A DNA stretch of 52,297 nucleotides, taken from positions 1 through 52,297 of the forward strand of contig NZ_JAFHKI010000102.1 in the NCBI RefSeq assembly GCF_016937615.1. Direction: 5' to 3'. Under the pieces are notes generated by a model. The model made no database searches and was not told where the DNA came from. It was given only the letters and a program-made list of their open reading frames with translations. Both the position numbers and the translations under genes were made by a program. The stretch is from Pseudomonas lactucae. GTDB taxonomy: Bacteria > Pseudomonadota > Gammaproteobacteria > Pseudomonadales > Pseudomonadaceae. Positions 1-8,279 of this stretch are shown piece by piece. Position 1 is the first letter of the stretch. Each line of letters starts with the position of its first letter.

Positions 1-51
1 CCCCGATAGCGATCGATCAGTCAATGATGCTGTGACTGATCCGCCGTTATC

Positions 52-70
52 GGGAGCAAACCCCCTCCCA
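52..70. repeat. Partial REP palindrome at contig start
   Basis: This is a fragment of the same short palindrome that occurs complete near 5553, 7752 and 17404 (GGGAGCAAACCCCCTCCCA here). It lies just beyond the 3' end of the glycine-zipper gene, a usual place for REP elements. Bases 1-105 otherwise show no gene. Confidence 0.6.
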
Positions 71-105
71 TATAGTCATGCAACGTTCGTCAGGCTGCGT
101 ATGGA

Positions 106-588
106 TCAGTCGCGATAACGATGCTTGTTCTTGCGATGCCCATAGGCATGGCCACGGCCTGGGTGGTCATCGCGGTAGTAGCGACGGTCGTCACGGTCGC
201 GTCCACGATAACGGCGGTCATCGTCGTCGCTTTTGTTGCCCATGTAGTTGCCCAGTGCGCCACCTGCGCCACCACCGGCCGCGGAGCCGACCAGTGCGCC
301 GGTGCTGCCGCCGACACTGCGGCCCACGACGTTGCCGCCGGCTGCGCCCAGTGCGCCGCCAATGGCGGCTTCGCCACGGCTGCGCTTGTCGGCGCCGACC
401 GCGCTACCACCCGCGCCGCCAAGGGCCGCGCCGATGGTCGAACCTGTGTTGCCGCCCAGCTGTTGGCCGACAACTGAACCTAGAACCCCGCCCAATGCGC
501 CGCCTACACCGGCTTCGGTGGTGCCACCGGCCATGGCTGCGCCACTGACCAGGCCAAGGGACAACAAGAGAATCGAGGAAAGCTTCAT
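106..588 (-). CDS. Glycine-zipper surface protein, hypothetical
   Basis: A 160-residue exported protein. Residues 1-20 form a signal peptide ending in an AMA-type cleavage site, with no lipobox cysteine. Residues 22-115 are almost entirely Gly/Ala/Ser with regular GxxxG spacing (GGALGG, GGAGGS, GGGAGGALGNYMG), the pattern of glycine-zipper proteins that pack as membrane-inserting helices. The last 45 residues are a highly charged Asp/Arg/His/Tyr tail. The start ATG follows GAGG about 11 bases upstream. It probably sits in the periplasm or at the outer membrane. Glycine-zipper families have varied roles, so no specific function is proposed. Several long ORFs overlap it in other frames because of the high GC content; only this frame has a coherent exported-protein layout. 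Confidence 0.8.
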   Translation of the reverse strand: MKLSSILLLSLGLVSGAAMAGGTTEAGVGGALGGVLGSVVGQQLGGNTGSTIGAALGGAGGSAVGADKRSRGEAAIGGALGAAGGNVVGRSVGGSTGALVGSAAGGGAGGALGNYMGNKSDDDDRRYRGRDRDDRRYYRDDHPGRGHAYGHRKNKHRYRD

Positions 589-747
589 TCAGGAAAACCT
601 CAAGGGGATGACGGCGCGATCCTGAGGCTGTATTGACATGCTGACAATAGAAATCCGACCAGTAACACGAGTTGTACACAATTCTCTAAGTTACTGTTTT
701 AACTACGGAACTTAAGTGATTTTTGCGAGTCATTAGCTCTTCGGAAC

Positions 748-777
748 GCCGCTTTTATGCAAAAGCGGCCTTTTTTT
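748..777 (+). terminator. Rho-independent terminator, plus orientation
   Basis: A perfect 9-bp stem (GCCGCTTTT / AAAAGCGGC) with a 4-base loop is followed by seven T residues on the plus strand. Both flanking genes run leftward, so the T-run faces a direction in which no gene has been found. It could end a short plus-strand transcript starting between 600 and 740. The hairpin alone, without T-run, may also help end the oxidoreductase message. Confidence 0.7.
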
Positions 778-794
778 GTGTCCAAAATGATCGA

Positions 795-3143
795 TCAGGC
801 CGAGCGCGACATGATCAAACCGCTCTCGCTCGCGGCTTCCAGGCGAATCGCCACGAATTTCGAGGTTGGCGTATGGCTGCCATCGCCGGTACTTTCGAGC
901 GGCACCAGCGGATTCACCTCCGGGTAATAAGCAGCTGCCTGCCCCGCCGGAATATCAAATGCCAGCAAGGTAAAGCCCTTGACGCGGCGCTCACGGCCGT
1001 CTTCCCACAGCGACACGATGTCAGCCTTCTGCCCTGGCTTGAAGCCCAGGCGGATGATGTCGGCTTCGTTGACGAACAACACGTCACGCTGGCCTTTGAC
1101 CCCACGGTAGCGATCGTCCAGGCCATAAATGGTGGTGTTGTACTGATCGTGGGAGCGCATCGATTGCATGATCAGGTCCGGCACACGGCCTGTGGCGTGG
1201 GTCCGCTCGTGGATCAGGTCCTTGGGCAGGCTGTTCGGGCGGAAGTTGGCGCGGCCAGACGGGGTATTCCAGCGGCGTGCGCCGGCGGAGTTACCCAGAT
1301 AGAACCCGCCCGGGTGCTTGATCTTTTCGTTGAAATCCTTGAAGCCCGGGATGGTGTCGGCGATCAGGTCGCGGATGCGCCCGTAGTCGGCCACCAGCCA
1401 GTTCCAGTCCACCGGTTTGCTGCCCAGGGTGGCGGCGGCTATACCGGCGAGGATGGCAGGCTCGGATTTCATCAGCTTGGACAGCGGTTGCAGTTGGCCA
1501 TTGGAGGCGTGAACCATGCTGAACGAGTCTTCCACCGTGACCGCTTGCGGGCCTTCGGCCTGGATGTCGATATCGGTACGGCCCAGGCACGGCAGAATCA
1601 GTGCGTCTTTACCGTGGGTCAGGTGGCTGCGGTTGAGCTTGGTGCTGATCTGCACGGTCAGGTCGCAGTTGCGCAGCGCCTCGAAGGTGCGGGTGCTGTC
1701 CGGCGTGGCTTGGGCGAAGTTGCCGCCCAGGCCGATAAACACCTTGGAGCGCCCTTCAAGCATGGCGTGGATCGCTTCGACCACGTTGTGCCCGTTGGTG
1801 CGCGGTACCCGAAACTGGAAGCGACGCTCCAGCGAGTCGAGGAACGCCACCGGAGGACGTTCGTTGATGCCCATGGTGCGATCGCCCTGCACGTTACTGT
1901 GGCCACGCACCGGGCACAGGCCGGCGCCCGGGCGGCCAATGTTGCCGCGCAGCAGCATCAGGTTGGCGAGTTCCTGGATGGTCGGCACCGAATGGCGATG
2001 CTGGGTAATGCCCATCGCCCAGCACATGATCACGTTCTTGCCTTTGGCGTACATGCGCGCCGCTTGCTCTATCTGCACCAGCGGCAGGCCGGATTGCTCG
2101 ACGATTTCGTCCCATGAGGTGTCGTCGATCCTGGCCAGGTAATCCAGCACGTTGGCCGTGTGTTCGTTGAGGAAGTCGTGGTCGAACACCGCTTCCTTGC
2201 CTTCGGCCTGGGCCTGGCGTTCCCACAGCAGCAGGAACTTGGCCATGCCGCGCAGGATGGCCATGTCGCCGCCCAGCGCCGGGCGGAAATAGGCGGTGTT
2301 GGTCGGCTTGTCGCCGTTGGTGAGCATTTCCAGCGGGTGCTGCGGGTGCTGGAAGCGTTCCAGGCCGCGTTCTTTCAAGGGGTTGATGCACACCACTTGG
2401 GCGCCGCGTTTAACCGCTTCGCGCAGCGGTTCGAGCATGCGCGGATGGTTGGTGCCGGGGTTCTGGCCCCACACGAAAATCGCGTCGGCGTGTTCGAAAT
2501 CATCAAAGGTCACGGTGCCTTTACCGACGCCCACGCTCTGCGCCAGGGCCACGCCGCTGGCCTCGTGGCACATGTTCGAGCAATCCGGGAAGTTGTTGGT
2601 GCCGTAGGCGCGCACGAACAGCTGATACAGGTAGGCCGCTTCGTTGCTGGCCCGGCCCGAGGTGTAGAACTCGGCCATGTCCGGGCTTGGCAAGGCGTTG
2701 AGGTGCTTGCCGATCAGGTCGAAGGCCGCTTCCCAACTGACGGGTGTGTAGCGGTCAGTCTCGGCGTCGTAGCGCATCGGTTCGGTCAGGCGGCCCTGGT
2801 ACTCGAGCCAGTAATCGCTCTGCTCCAGCAACGCGGTCACGCTGTGCTTGGCGAAAAACGCAGCGTCCACACGGCGCTTGGTGGCTTCCCAGTTGACCGC
2901 CTTGGCGCCGTTTTCACAGAACTTGACCATGCCGCTTTCCGGCGAGTCACCCCAGGCGCAGCCCGGGCAGTCGAAGCCGCCGTTCTGGTTGGTCTTGAGC
3001 ATCATGCGCAGGTTCTTCAGCGCGTTGTCGCTGGTCAGCCAGGCCTGTGCCACGCTGATCAGTGCGCCCCAGCCGCCGGCCGGGCCTTTGTAAGGCTTGT
3101 AGCGCGGGGTCGGGGTTTGGTCGGCTTGATGATGATTGCTCAC
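795..3143 (-). CDS. FdhF/YdeP-family molybdopterin oxidoreductase
   Basis: A 782-residue molybdopterin-dependent oxidoreductase of the formate dehydrogenase alpha-like (FdhF/YdeP) family. It is expected to be soluble: there is no Tat signal or membrane segment. N-terminal cysteines C59, C62 and C76 (DCPGCAWGD and FCENGAKAV) are characteristic of the family and are probably iron-sulfur ligands. A CSNMCHEASG segment follows in the molybdopterin core, and the C-terminal third is the dinucleotide-binding domain. The start is the GTG at 3143, overlapping the fdhD stop by four bases (GTGA); a longer ORF reading further upstream would lie inside fdhD. The coupling to fdhD supports a molybdenum enzyme that needs sulfuration. 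YdeP in E. coli is linked to acid resistance, but the substrate of this family is not established and true formate dehydrogenase activity should not be assumed. Confidence 0.9.
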   Translation of the reverse strand: MSNHHQADQTPTPRYKPYKGPAGGWGALISVAQAWLTSDNALKNLRMMLKTNQNGGFDCPGCAWGDSPESGMVKFCENGAKAVNWEATKRRVDAAFFAKHSVTALLEQSDYWLEYQGRLTEPMRYDAETDRYTPVSWEAAFDLIGKHLNALPSPDMAEFYTSGRASNEAAYLYQLFVRAYGTNNFPDCSNMCHEASGVALAQSVGVGKGTVTFDDFEHADAIFVWGQNPGTNHPRMLEPLREAVKRGAQVVCINPLKERGLERFQHPQHPLEMLTNGDKPTNTAYFRPALGGDMAILRGMAKFLLLWERQAQAEGKEAVFDHDFLNEHTANVLDYLARIDDTSWDEIVEQSGLPLVQIEQAARMYAKGKNVIMCWAMGITQHRHSVPTIQELANLMLLRGNIGRPGAGLCPVRGHSNVQGDRTMGINERPPVAFLDSLERRFQFRVPRTNGHNVVEAIHAMLEGRSKVFIGLGGNFAQATPDSTRTFEALRNCDLTVQISTKLNRSHLTHGKDALILPCLGRTDIDIQAEGPQAVTVEDSFSMVHASNGQLQPLSKLMKSEPAILAGIAAATLGSKPVDWNWLVADYGRIRDLIADTIPGFKDFNEKIKHPGGFYLGNSAGARRWNTPSGRANFRPNSLPKDLIHERTHATGRVPDLIMQSMRSHDQYNTTIYGLDDRYRGVKGQRDVLFVNEADIIRLGFKPGQKADIVSLWEDGRERRVKGFTLLAFDIPAGQAAAYYPEVNPLVPLESTGDGSHTPTSKFVAIRLEAASESGLIMSRSA

Positions 3144-3979
3144 GGCTGGTTCTCCATCGCAGGGCTGTAGACCCGCGGCGCACTTTTTTGCGGCAGGTGG
3201 ATGAGATTGAGGTTGTGCCGGCGGGCCCATTGCAGGGCCAGGCCGGTGGGCGACGACAGGCTGACCAGGGTCTGGATGCCCGCGCGCAGGACTTTCTGGA
3301 TCAATTCGAGGCTGCAACGGCTGGTGACAATCGCCAGGCCACCGTCGGTGGGGATCTTTTGGCGGATCAACGCGCCGATCAATTTATCCAGGGCGTTGTG
3401 CCGGCCGATGTCTTCGCGGCCCAATAGCAATTCGCCCCGGTGGTTCATAAACACTGCCGCATGCACCGCGCCGCTGTACTGGCCCAAGGGTTGGAACGCG
3501 CCGATGCGTTGGCGCAGGCCATCGAGCCATTCGGCCGGCGGCAAGGGCGCGCCGGGCAGTGCTTGAAGATCCGGCAGGGCCTGCTCCACCGCTTCCACGC
3601 CGCACAGGCCACACCCGCTGGTACCGGCCAACTGACGGCGCTGTTGCTTGAGGTTCCAGAACGCGCGGCTGGAAATCTGCACCTGAGCCTGCTGGGCGGA
3701 GCCCGAGCCGCTGAGTTTCAGGTCATAAATATCGCTGACGTCGGCGATGATGCCGCTGCCGATGCTGAAACCGACGACAAAGTCTTCCAGGTCCGTCGGC
3801 GTCACCAGCATGACTGCCTGACTGATGTCGTTATAAGCAATGGCCAACGCCACTTCTTCGGCCAGCGCTGTGCTGCCGACATCAGTGTGTTCGAGATTGC
3901 AATACTGGTAGCTCTGGCTGGCGGCGGGCGCGGGCATTTGGAGAGCGGGCGCCGCGCAGACTGGGCGCTTGGCGTTCAT
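3140..3979 (-). CDS. fdhD: FdhD sulfurtransferase for formate dehydrogenase
   Basis: FdhD moves sulfur from the IscS cysteine desulfurase to the molybdenum cofactor of formate dehydrogenase-type enzymes. The 279-residue protein has normal length for the family. The essential CxxC loop is present as SGCGLCG with C123 and C126, and the motif GREDIGRHNALDK is conserved in the C-terminal half. Its stop codon overlaps the start of the oxidoreductase gene by four bases, so the two are probably translated together, and the partner enzyme is the likely client. A LysR regulator lies about 100 bases upstream in the same direction. Confidence 0.95.
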   Translation of the reverse strand: MNAKRPVCAAPALQMPAPAASQSYQYCNLEHTDVGSTALAEEVALAIAYNDISQAVMLVTPTDLEDFVVGFSIGSGIIADVSDIYDLKLSGSGSAQQAQVQISSRAFWNLKQQRRQLAGTSGCGLCGVEAVEQALPDLQALPGAPLPPAEWLDGLRQRIGAFQPLGQYSGAVHAAVFMNHRGELLLGREDIGRHNALDKLIGALIRQKIPTDGGLAIVTSRCSLELIQKVLRAGIQTLVSLSSPTGLALQWARRHNLNLIHLPQKSAPRVYSPAMENQP

Positions 3980-4076
3980 GGGGCAGTACCACCGGCGGAT
4001 TGATCAGTGTTCAGACTAGGCGCGACAAAGCGTCGCGTCTAATTGCCAGTACTGATCTACCGATAGATGACGTCGA

Positions 4077-4964
4077 TCAAGGCTCGATGTGCGATTTCTG
4101 ATACAGCGCGAAACAGGCCTCGGCCAACGCCGAACGGGGTGCGCTGCGCCGCATGATCAGCCCCAGGCGCGCCAGGGTGTGAGCGTCTTCGATCGGCTGC
4201 AGGCGCAGGTGTTCGGTGAGCGCTTCCAGGCCTCCGTCCAGCGGCATCACCGCGCAACACAGTCCACCGTGTACGGCTTGTAATAACTGATGGACGGCAT
4301 CGGTTTGCAGCAGCGGTTGCGGATGGAGCCCACGGCTGTGGAAGTTGTGGTCGATGGACTGACGAAAATGCATGCCGCTGGTGAGCATGCCCAGGGGCAG
4401 TTCGATCAGCGCCTCCCAGCTCAACGGCGTGTCGCCGAAGCTGAAAAACCGTTGATCGTAGAGCAGGCCCATGCGCGTTTCACCCAGGGCCAGCGAGTCG
4501 AAGCGTTCGTTGTCCAGGCGCTCCAGGTATGACACGCCCAGGTCCAGGCGATTGCTCGCCAATTGCTCAAGAATCTGTTCCGAGCTGAGGGCCGACAGCT
4601 CGAAGCGCAGGCTCGGGTGCTCTTTATGCAATTGCTGCATCAACGCCAACGGATCAAAACTCGACAGTGGCACTACGCCCAGGCGCAACGTACCGACCAG
4701 GTTACCGCGACAGGCAGCCGCTTCGGCCTGCAAGCCGTCATAGGCCGCCAGCACCGTGCGCGCCCAGGCCAGCACGCGCTCGCCAGGGGCGGTGAAGCCT
4801 TCGAAGCGCTGGCCGCGATTGACCAGAGGCAAATCCAGTTCTTCTTCGAGGCTGCGCAGGCGCATCGACAGGGTCGGTTGGGTGATATGGCAACGCGCCG
4901 CGGCCTGGCCGAAGTGACGGGTTTCGTCGAGGGCGATGAGGAATTTCAGCTGTTTGATGTCCAT
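4077..4964 (-). CDS. LysR-family transcriptional regulator
   Basis: A 295-residue LysR-type regulator. Residues 1-60 hold the winged helix-turn-helix (FGQAAARCHITQPTLSMRLRSLEEEL), and residues 90-290 form the periplasmic-binding-protein-like effector domain. It lies upstream of fdhD and the molybdopterin oxidoreductase in the same orientation with a 97-base gap, and may control them; this is inferred from position only. The divergent neighbour is kbp, so the 4965-5096 region should carry two promoters. The ligand cannot be read from the sequence. Confidence 0.85.
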   Translation of the reverse strand: MDIKQLKFLIALDETRHFGQAAARCHITQPTLSMRLRSLEEELDLPLVNRGQRFEGFTAPGERVLAWARTVLAAYDGLQAEAAACRGNLVGTLRLGVVPLSSFDPLALMQQLHKEHPSLRFELSALSSEQILEQLASNRLDLGVSYLERLDNERFDSLALGETRMGLLYDQRFFSFGDTPLSWEALIELPLGMLTSGMHFRQSIDHNFHSRGLHPQPLLQTDAVHQLLQAVHGGLCCAVMPLDGGLEALTEHLRLQPIEDAHTLARLGLIMRRSAPRSALAEACFALYQKSHIEP

Positions 4965-5082
4965 CTTCGCTCCAGGGCTTATTCCAATGGCGGTGGGATT
5001 CTAGCGCGTTTGGGTCTTGGGCCGGTCTGGAACCCAATTGTGTGGGACTGGTCTAGTCTTGGGCATCTGGAACTTAAATACC

Positions 5083-5088
5083 AAGGAG
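5083..5088 (+). promoter_or_regulatory. RBS fixing the kbp start
   Basis: AAGGAG lies eight bases before the ATG at 5097. The open frame reads through from 4563, but only the ATG at 5097 has a ribosome site and begins the BON-LysM protein; the upstream part overlaps the LysR gene on the other strand. Confidence 0.7.
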
Positions 5089-5096
5089 CGTGCACC

Positions 5097-5537
5097 ATGA
5101 GTCTTTTTAGTTTTGTTAAGGAAGCCGGCGAGAAGTTGATCGACCTGTTGACGCCGGGTAATGCGAATGCGGGTGAGCAGTTGAAGGAGCACGTGGCCAA
5201 AGTGGGTCTGGGGAATCCGAATGTGCAGACCACGGTGGATGGCGACAAGGTGACCGTGACCGGTGAAGTCGCCAGCCAGGAAGAGAAAGAGAAGATTTTG
5301 CTGGCGCTGGGTAACATCCAAGGCGTGGCCAGTGTGGATGACCAGATCACCGTAACCGGCCCGGCCGTTGCCGCTGCCCGTTTCGTCGTAGTGAAAAAGG
5401 GCGACACGCTGAGCGCGATTTCCCTGGCGGTGTATGGCAATGCCAACCAGTACAACAAAATCTTCGAGGCCAACAAACCCTTGCTGTCGCATCCGGACAA
5501 AATCTACCCAGGGCAGACGCTGCGCATTCCTGAGTAA
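5097..5537 (+). CDS. kbp: BON/LysM potassium-binding protein Kbp (YgaU-like)
   Basis: A 146-residue protein with the layout of E. coli Kbp (YgaU, 149 residues), a cytoplasmic potassium-binding protein induced by osmotic and general stress. After a short N-terminal segment (MSLFSFVKEAGEKLIDLL) there is a BON domain at about residues 24-88 (VTVTGEVASQEEKEKI), then a LysM domain at about 97-145 (VVKKGDTLSAISLAVYG, ending YPGQTLRIPE). There is no signal peptide, which fits Kbp rather than a cell-wall LysM enzyme. It stands alone and is followed by a REP palindrome. Confidence 0.9.
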   Translation: MSLFSFVKEAGEKLIDLLTPGNANAGEQLKEHVAKVGLGNPNVQTTVDGDKVTVTGEVASQEEKEKILLALGNIQGVASVDDQITVTGPAVAAARFVVVKKGDTLSAISLAVYGNANQYNKIFEANKPLLSHPDKIYPGQTLRIPE

Positions 5538-5552
5538 AAACGCAGGGCAAAA

Positions 5553-5580
5553 TGTGGGAGGGAGCAAGCCCCCTCCCACA
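5553..5580. repeat. REP palindrome
   Basis: An imperfect palindrome, TGTGGGAGGGAGCAAG followed by CCCCCTCCCACA, lying between the convergent ends of kbp and yrfG. Near-identical copies lie at 7752 and 17404, with a fragment at 52. This is the most frequent short repeat class of P. fluorescens genomes. Confidence 0.85.
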
Positions 5581-5584
5581 TGGT

Positions 5585-6247
5585 TCAGAGTCCTGCAATG
5601 AGGTCTCGGTAGTCATCTACCGCCGCAAACTCCGCCGTGTCCTTCGGCCCCTTTTTGCTATCCGGCTCTTTCACCGCGAGCAAATGCCCCACGCCAAAAT
5701 CCCGCGCACTGCGCAAAATCGGCAGGGTGTCGTCGATAAACAGGCTGCGCGACGGGTCGAAGCCGGTGTCGGCTTGCAGGGCATCCCAGAATTGCGGGTT
5801 TTCCTTGGCAAAACCGTAGTCGTGGGAGCTGATCAGCCGCTCGAAGTACGGCGCCAGTTCAATGCGCTCCATCTTCAGCGACAGCGAATCACGATGGGCG
5901 TTGGTGACCAGAATCACCCGTTTGCCGGCCTGCTTGATTGCCGCCAGAAAGGTATCGGCATCCGGGCGCAGGGCGATCAGGTGGGCGGTTTCCAGCTTCA
6001 GCTCGCGCACCGGAATCTTCAGTTCCGCACTCCAGAAATCCAGGCAATACCACTGCAACTGTCCGGCGTTACGCTCGAACAGTGGCAGCAGCTCCATCTC
6101 GGCCATGGTCCGGCTTATGCCGTGCAGTTCGGCGTAGCGCTGGGGCAGGTGCTCCATCCAGAAGTGGTTGTCGTAATGCAGATCGAGCAGGGTGCCGTCC
6201 ATGTCCAGCAGGACGGTGTCGATGGCGTGCCAGGGCAAAGAGGGCAT
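5585..6247 (-). CDS. yrfG: GMP/IMP nucleotidase YrfG (HAD family)
   Basis: A 220-residue HAD-superfamily phosphatase. HAD motif I is LLDMDGT with nucleophile D15 and acid D17, motif II is ILVTNAH, and motif III/IV is the lysine region plus FIDDTLPIL. The cap is helical. E. coli YrfG dephosphorylates GMP and IMP, and in proteobacteria the gene is often next to nudE, as here (nudE is divergent, 87 bases away). Both would contribute to nucleotide housekeeping. The sequence is intact and of usual length. Confidence 0.9.
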   Translation of the reverse strand: MPSLPWHAIDTVLLDMDGTLLDLHYDNHFWMEHLPQRYAELHGISRTMAEMELLPLFERNAGQLQWYCLDFWSAELKIPVRELKLETAHLIALRPDADTFLAAIKQAGKRVILVTNAHRDSLSLKMERIELAPYFERLISSHDYGFAKENPQFWDALQADTGFDPSRSLFIDDTLPILRSARDFGVGHLLAVKEPDSKKGPKDTAEFAAVDDYRDLIAGL

Positions 6248-6334
6248 GGGGCGTTCTCACGTTAGTAAACATATCCGACACAGACAATCGGAAAAGCCAC
6301 GGTATAGTAACCCGATCACGCCAAGGAGCCGCTT

Positions 6335-6901
6335 ATGCGCCAGAAACCCACCGTCCTCGCCCGCGAAATAGTCGCCAGTAGCCGTTTGTTCCGCGTGGAG
6401 GAAGTGCAATTGCGCTTTTCCAATGGCGTCGAACGGACCTACGAGCGCTTGGTGGGCCGGGGTGCCGGTTACGGCGCGGTGATGATCGTGGCGATGATCG
6501 ACGAAGATCATGCCCTGCTGGTGGAAGAGTATTGCGGCGGCACCGACGAATATGAAGTGTCCTTGCCCAAGGGCCTGATCGAACCCGGCGAAGACGTGCT
6601 GGCCGCCGCGGACCGGGAGCTCAAGGAAGAGGCCGGCTATGGCGCGCGGCAGTTGGAGCACATTACCGAACTGTCGTTGTCGCCTGGTTACATGAGCCAG
6701 AAAATTCAGGTGGTCTTGGCCACCGATCTCTACGAAGAACGCTTGGAAGGCGATGAGCCTGAGCCGATGCGCGTGGACAAGGTCAACCTGCGCGAGCTGT
6801 CGCAGTTGGCGCAAAACGAGCAATTCAGTGAAGGTCGCGCCCTGGCGGCGCTGTACCTGGTACGAGACCTGTTGATCCAGCGTGGAGCGTTTGTCGTATG
6901 A
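6335..6901 (+). CDS. nudE: ADP compounds hydrolase NudE
   Basis: A 188-residue Nudix hydrolase that splits ADP-ribose, Ap3A and NADH-type ADP compounds. The Nudix box is complete (GLIEPGEDVLAAAD then RELKEEAGY), supplying the glutamates that bind the catalytic metal. AAGGAG lies about eight bases before the ATG. The stop overlaps the cysQ start by four bases (ATGA), so nudE and cysQ form a coupled pair, an arrangement usual in gammaproteobacteria. Confidence 0.95.
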   Translation: MRQKPTVLAREIVASSRLFRVEEVQLRFSNGVERTYERLVGRGAGYGAVMIVAMIDEDHALLVEEYCGGTDEYEVSLPKGLIEPGEDVLAAADRELKEEAGYGARQLEHITELSLSPGYMSQKIQVVLATDLYEERLEGDEPEPMRVDKVNLRELSQLAQNEQFSEGRALAALYLVRDLLIQRGAFVV

Positions 6902-7662
6902 GCGAACTGTTTTTAGGCCACCCGTTTATCGCCCCTGTGATCGAGCTGGCTCGCAAGGCCGGTGAGGTGATCCTGCCTTACTGGCGTGTCGATGTGGCCG
7001 TGACCTCCAAGGCCGATGATTCGCCGGTGACGGCAGCGGACATGGCCGCTCACCACCTGATTCTCGCGGGCCTCACGGCCCTGGACCCGAGCATCCCGGT
7101 ACTGTCCGAGGAAGATGCCGATATCGACCAGAGCGTGCGTGCCGGTTGGACGCGCTGGTGGCTGGTGGACCCACTGGATGGCACCAAGGAGTTCATCAGC
7201 GGCAGTGAAGAGTTCACCGTCAATATCGCCCTGATCGAGCACGGGCGGGTGGTGTTCGGCGTGGTGTCGATGCCTACCAGTGGCCGTTGCTATTTCGGTG
7301 GCGCGGGGTTGGGCGCATGGCGCTCCGATGTGAACGAAGCGCCTCGGCAGATCCAGGTGCGCGAGGCACCGGCGGCCGGTGAGGCGTTTACCGTGGTTGC
7401 CAGCCGCCGACACACCAGCCCTGAGCAGGAAAGCCTGTTGAGCGGTTTGAGCGCGGGGTTGGGTGAGTTGAAGCTGGCAAATATCGGCAGTTCGTTGAAG
7501 TTCTGCCTGCTGGCCGAGGGCAGCGCCGATTGCTACCCGCGCCTGGCGCCGACTTCGCAGTGGGACACCGCAGCGGCCCAGGGCGTGCTGGAAGGCGCGG
7601 GCGGCGAGGTGCTGGAGTTGAGTGGCGAGCCGTTCAGTTACCCCGCGCGGCGTCGTTGTTGA
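6898..7662 (+). CDS. cysQ: CysQ 3'(2'),5'-bisphosphate nucleotidase, 3' frameshift
   Basis: CysQ hydrolyses 3'-phosphoadenosine 5'-phosphate, a by-product of sulfate assimilation, to AMP. The 254-residue frame carries the lithium-sensitive phosphatase motifs: EED metal ligands near residue 65, DPLDGTKEF, and the WDTAAAQG segment. The frame ends abnormally in PARRRC. One extra base near 7650 would restore a family-like tail reading SLLNPFFLALPAKAAWRERL and ending at 7733. So either the last roughly 24 residues are lost or the consensus lacks a base. All catalytic motifs lie upstream of the break, so activity may be kept. Confidence 0.9.
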   Translation: MSELFLGHPFIAPVIELARKAGEVILPYWRVDVAVTSKADDSPVTAADMAAHHLILAGLTALDPSIPVLSEEDADIDQSVRAGWTRWWLVDPLDGTKEFISGSEEFTVNIALIEHGRVVFGVVSMPTSGRCYFGGAGLGAWRSDVNEAPRQIQVREAPAAGEAFTVVASRRHTSPEQESLLSGLSAGLGELKLANIGSSLKFCLLAEGSADCYPRLAPTSQWDTAAAQGVLEGAGGEVLELSGEPFSYPARRRC

Positions 7663-7751
7663 ACCCGTTCTTTCTGGCGTTGCCGGCTAAGGCGGCATGG
7701 CGTGAGCGGTTGTTGGCTCTGGCCCGGTCTTAAGACCACCGCAGATCCAAA

Positions 7752-7779
7752 TGTGGGAGGGAGCAAGCCCCCTTCCACA
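7752..7779. repeat. REP palindrome
   Basis: Second complete copy of the TGTGGGAGGGAGCAAGCC palindrome, with one change in the right arm (CCTTCCACA). It lies between the convergent ends of cysQ and the thioesterase gene. Confidence 0.85.
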
Positions 7780-7797
7780 TGTTTTGTGTACTGGCTT

Positions 7798-8253
7798 CTA
7801 GCGGTGCAGGACGTATTGGCCCGTGAAGGTTACCGCCCTTTCGTCACTGTCCTCATTCACAATCCACGTGTCCAGCGTCAACCGCGCCCGGCCATAGCGC
7901 TTGTACGTCGCCAAAAAACGCTTCCACACCTTTTCTTCCGGCGCTGCGCAAATCGCGGTCGCATCGCGCGTCACCGGCAGCGGGTAACTGATCTGCCCCT
8001 CCTGAATCACGATATGCCCGTCTTCAATCCCTTCCTCGCGCAGTTGCAGGTGCAGCCAGCCCCAGCCTGCCAGCACGGCGCCGCAATACAGGCTGCCGCC
8101 GAACATGGTGCTCTTGTGGTTGATGTTGGCTTCAAGGGGTAAATGCAGTTGCAACTGCCCGTGCTGCCAAGCGAGCACCTTGAGGCCCATTTCCCGGGTG
8201 AGGGGGATGTCGTGGTGGAGGATCGATTCCAGGTAACGGCTGTCGCGGCTCAT
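7798..8253 (-). CDS. YiiD C-terminal-type thioesterase domain protein
   Basis: A 151-residue protein of the hot-dog fold, similar to the C-terminal thioesterase domain of YiiD. Recognisable features are INHKSTMFGGSLYCGAVLAGWGWLHL, which resembles the thioesterase signature, and the strand-rich second half ending FTGQYVLHR. The chosen ATG (8253) has AAGAGG just upstream. An ATG at 8283 would add ten residues and overlap the dctD stop as ATGA, so translation coupled to dctD is also possible. The substrate, presumably an acyl-CoA or acyl-ACP, cannot be named. Confidence 0.8.
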   Translation of the reverse strand: MSRDSRYLESILHHDIPLTREMGLKVLAWQHGQLQLHLPLEANINHKSTMFGGSLYCGAVLAGWGWLHLQLREEGIEDGHIVIQEGQISYPLPVTRDATAICAAPEEKVWKRFLATYKRYGRARLTLDTWIVNEDSDERAVTFTGQYVLHR

Positions 8254-8279
8254 GGCGGCCTCTTGGTGGGTGGGCAGGA

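Noticed and set aside
78..548. Arg/His-rich 156-residue ORF
   Set aside because: It is the antisense of the glycine-zipper gene; repeated Gly codons give Pro/Arg-rich shadows.
723..2117. 464-residue plus-strand ORF
   Set aside because: It is antisense to the molybdopterin oxidoreductase, has a low-complexity GC-driven composition and no domain, and is a shadow of the real gene.
2160..3170. 336-residue plus-strand ORF
   Set aside because: Same reason: the opposite strand encodes the clear N-terminal half of the oxidoreductase.
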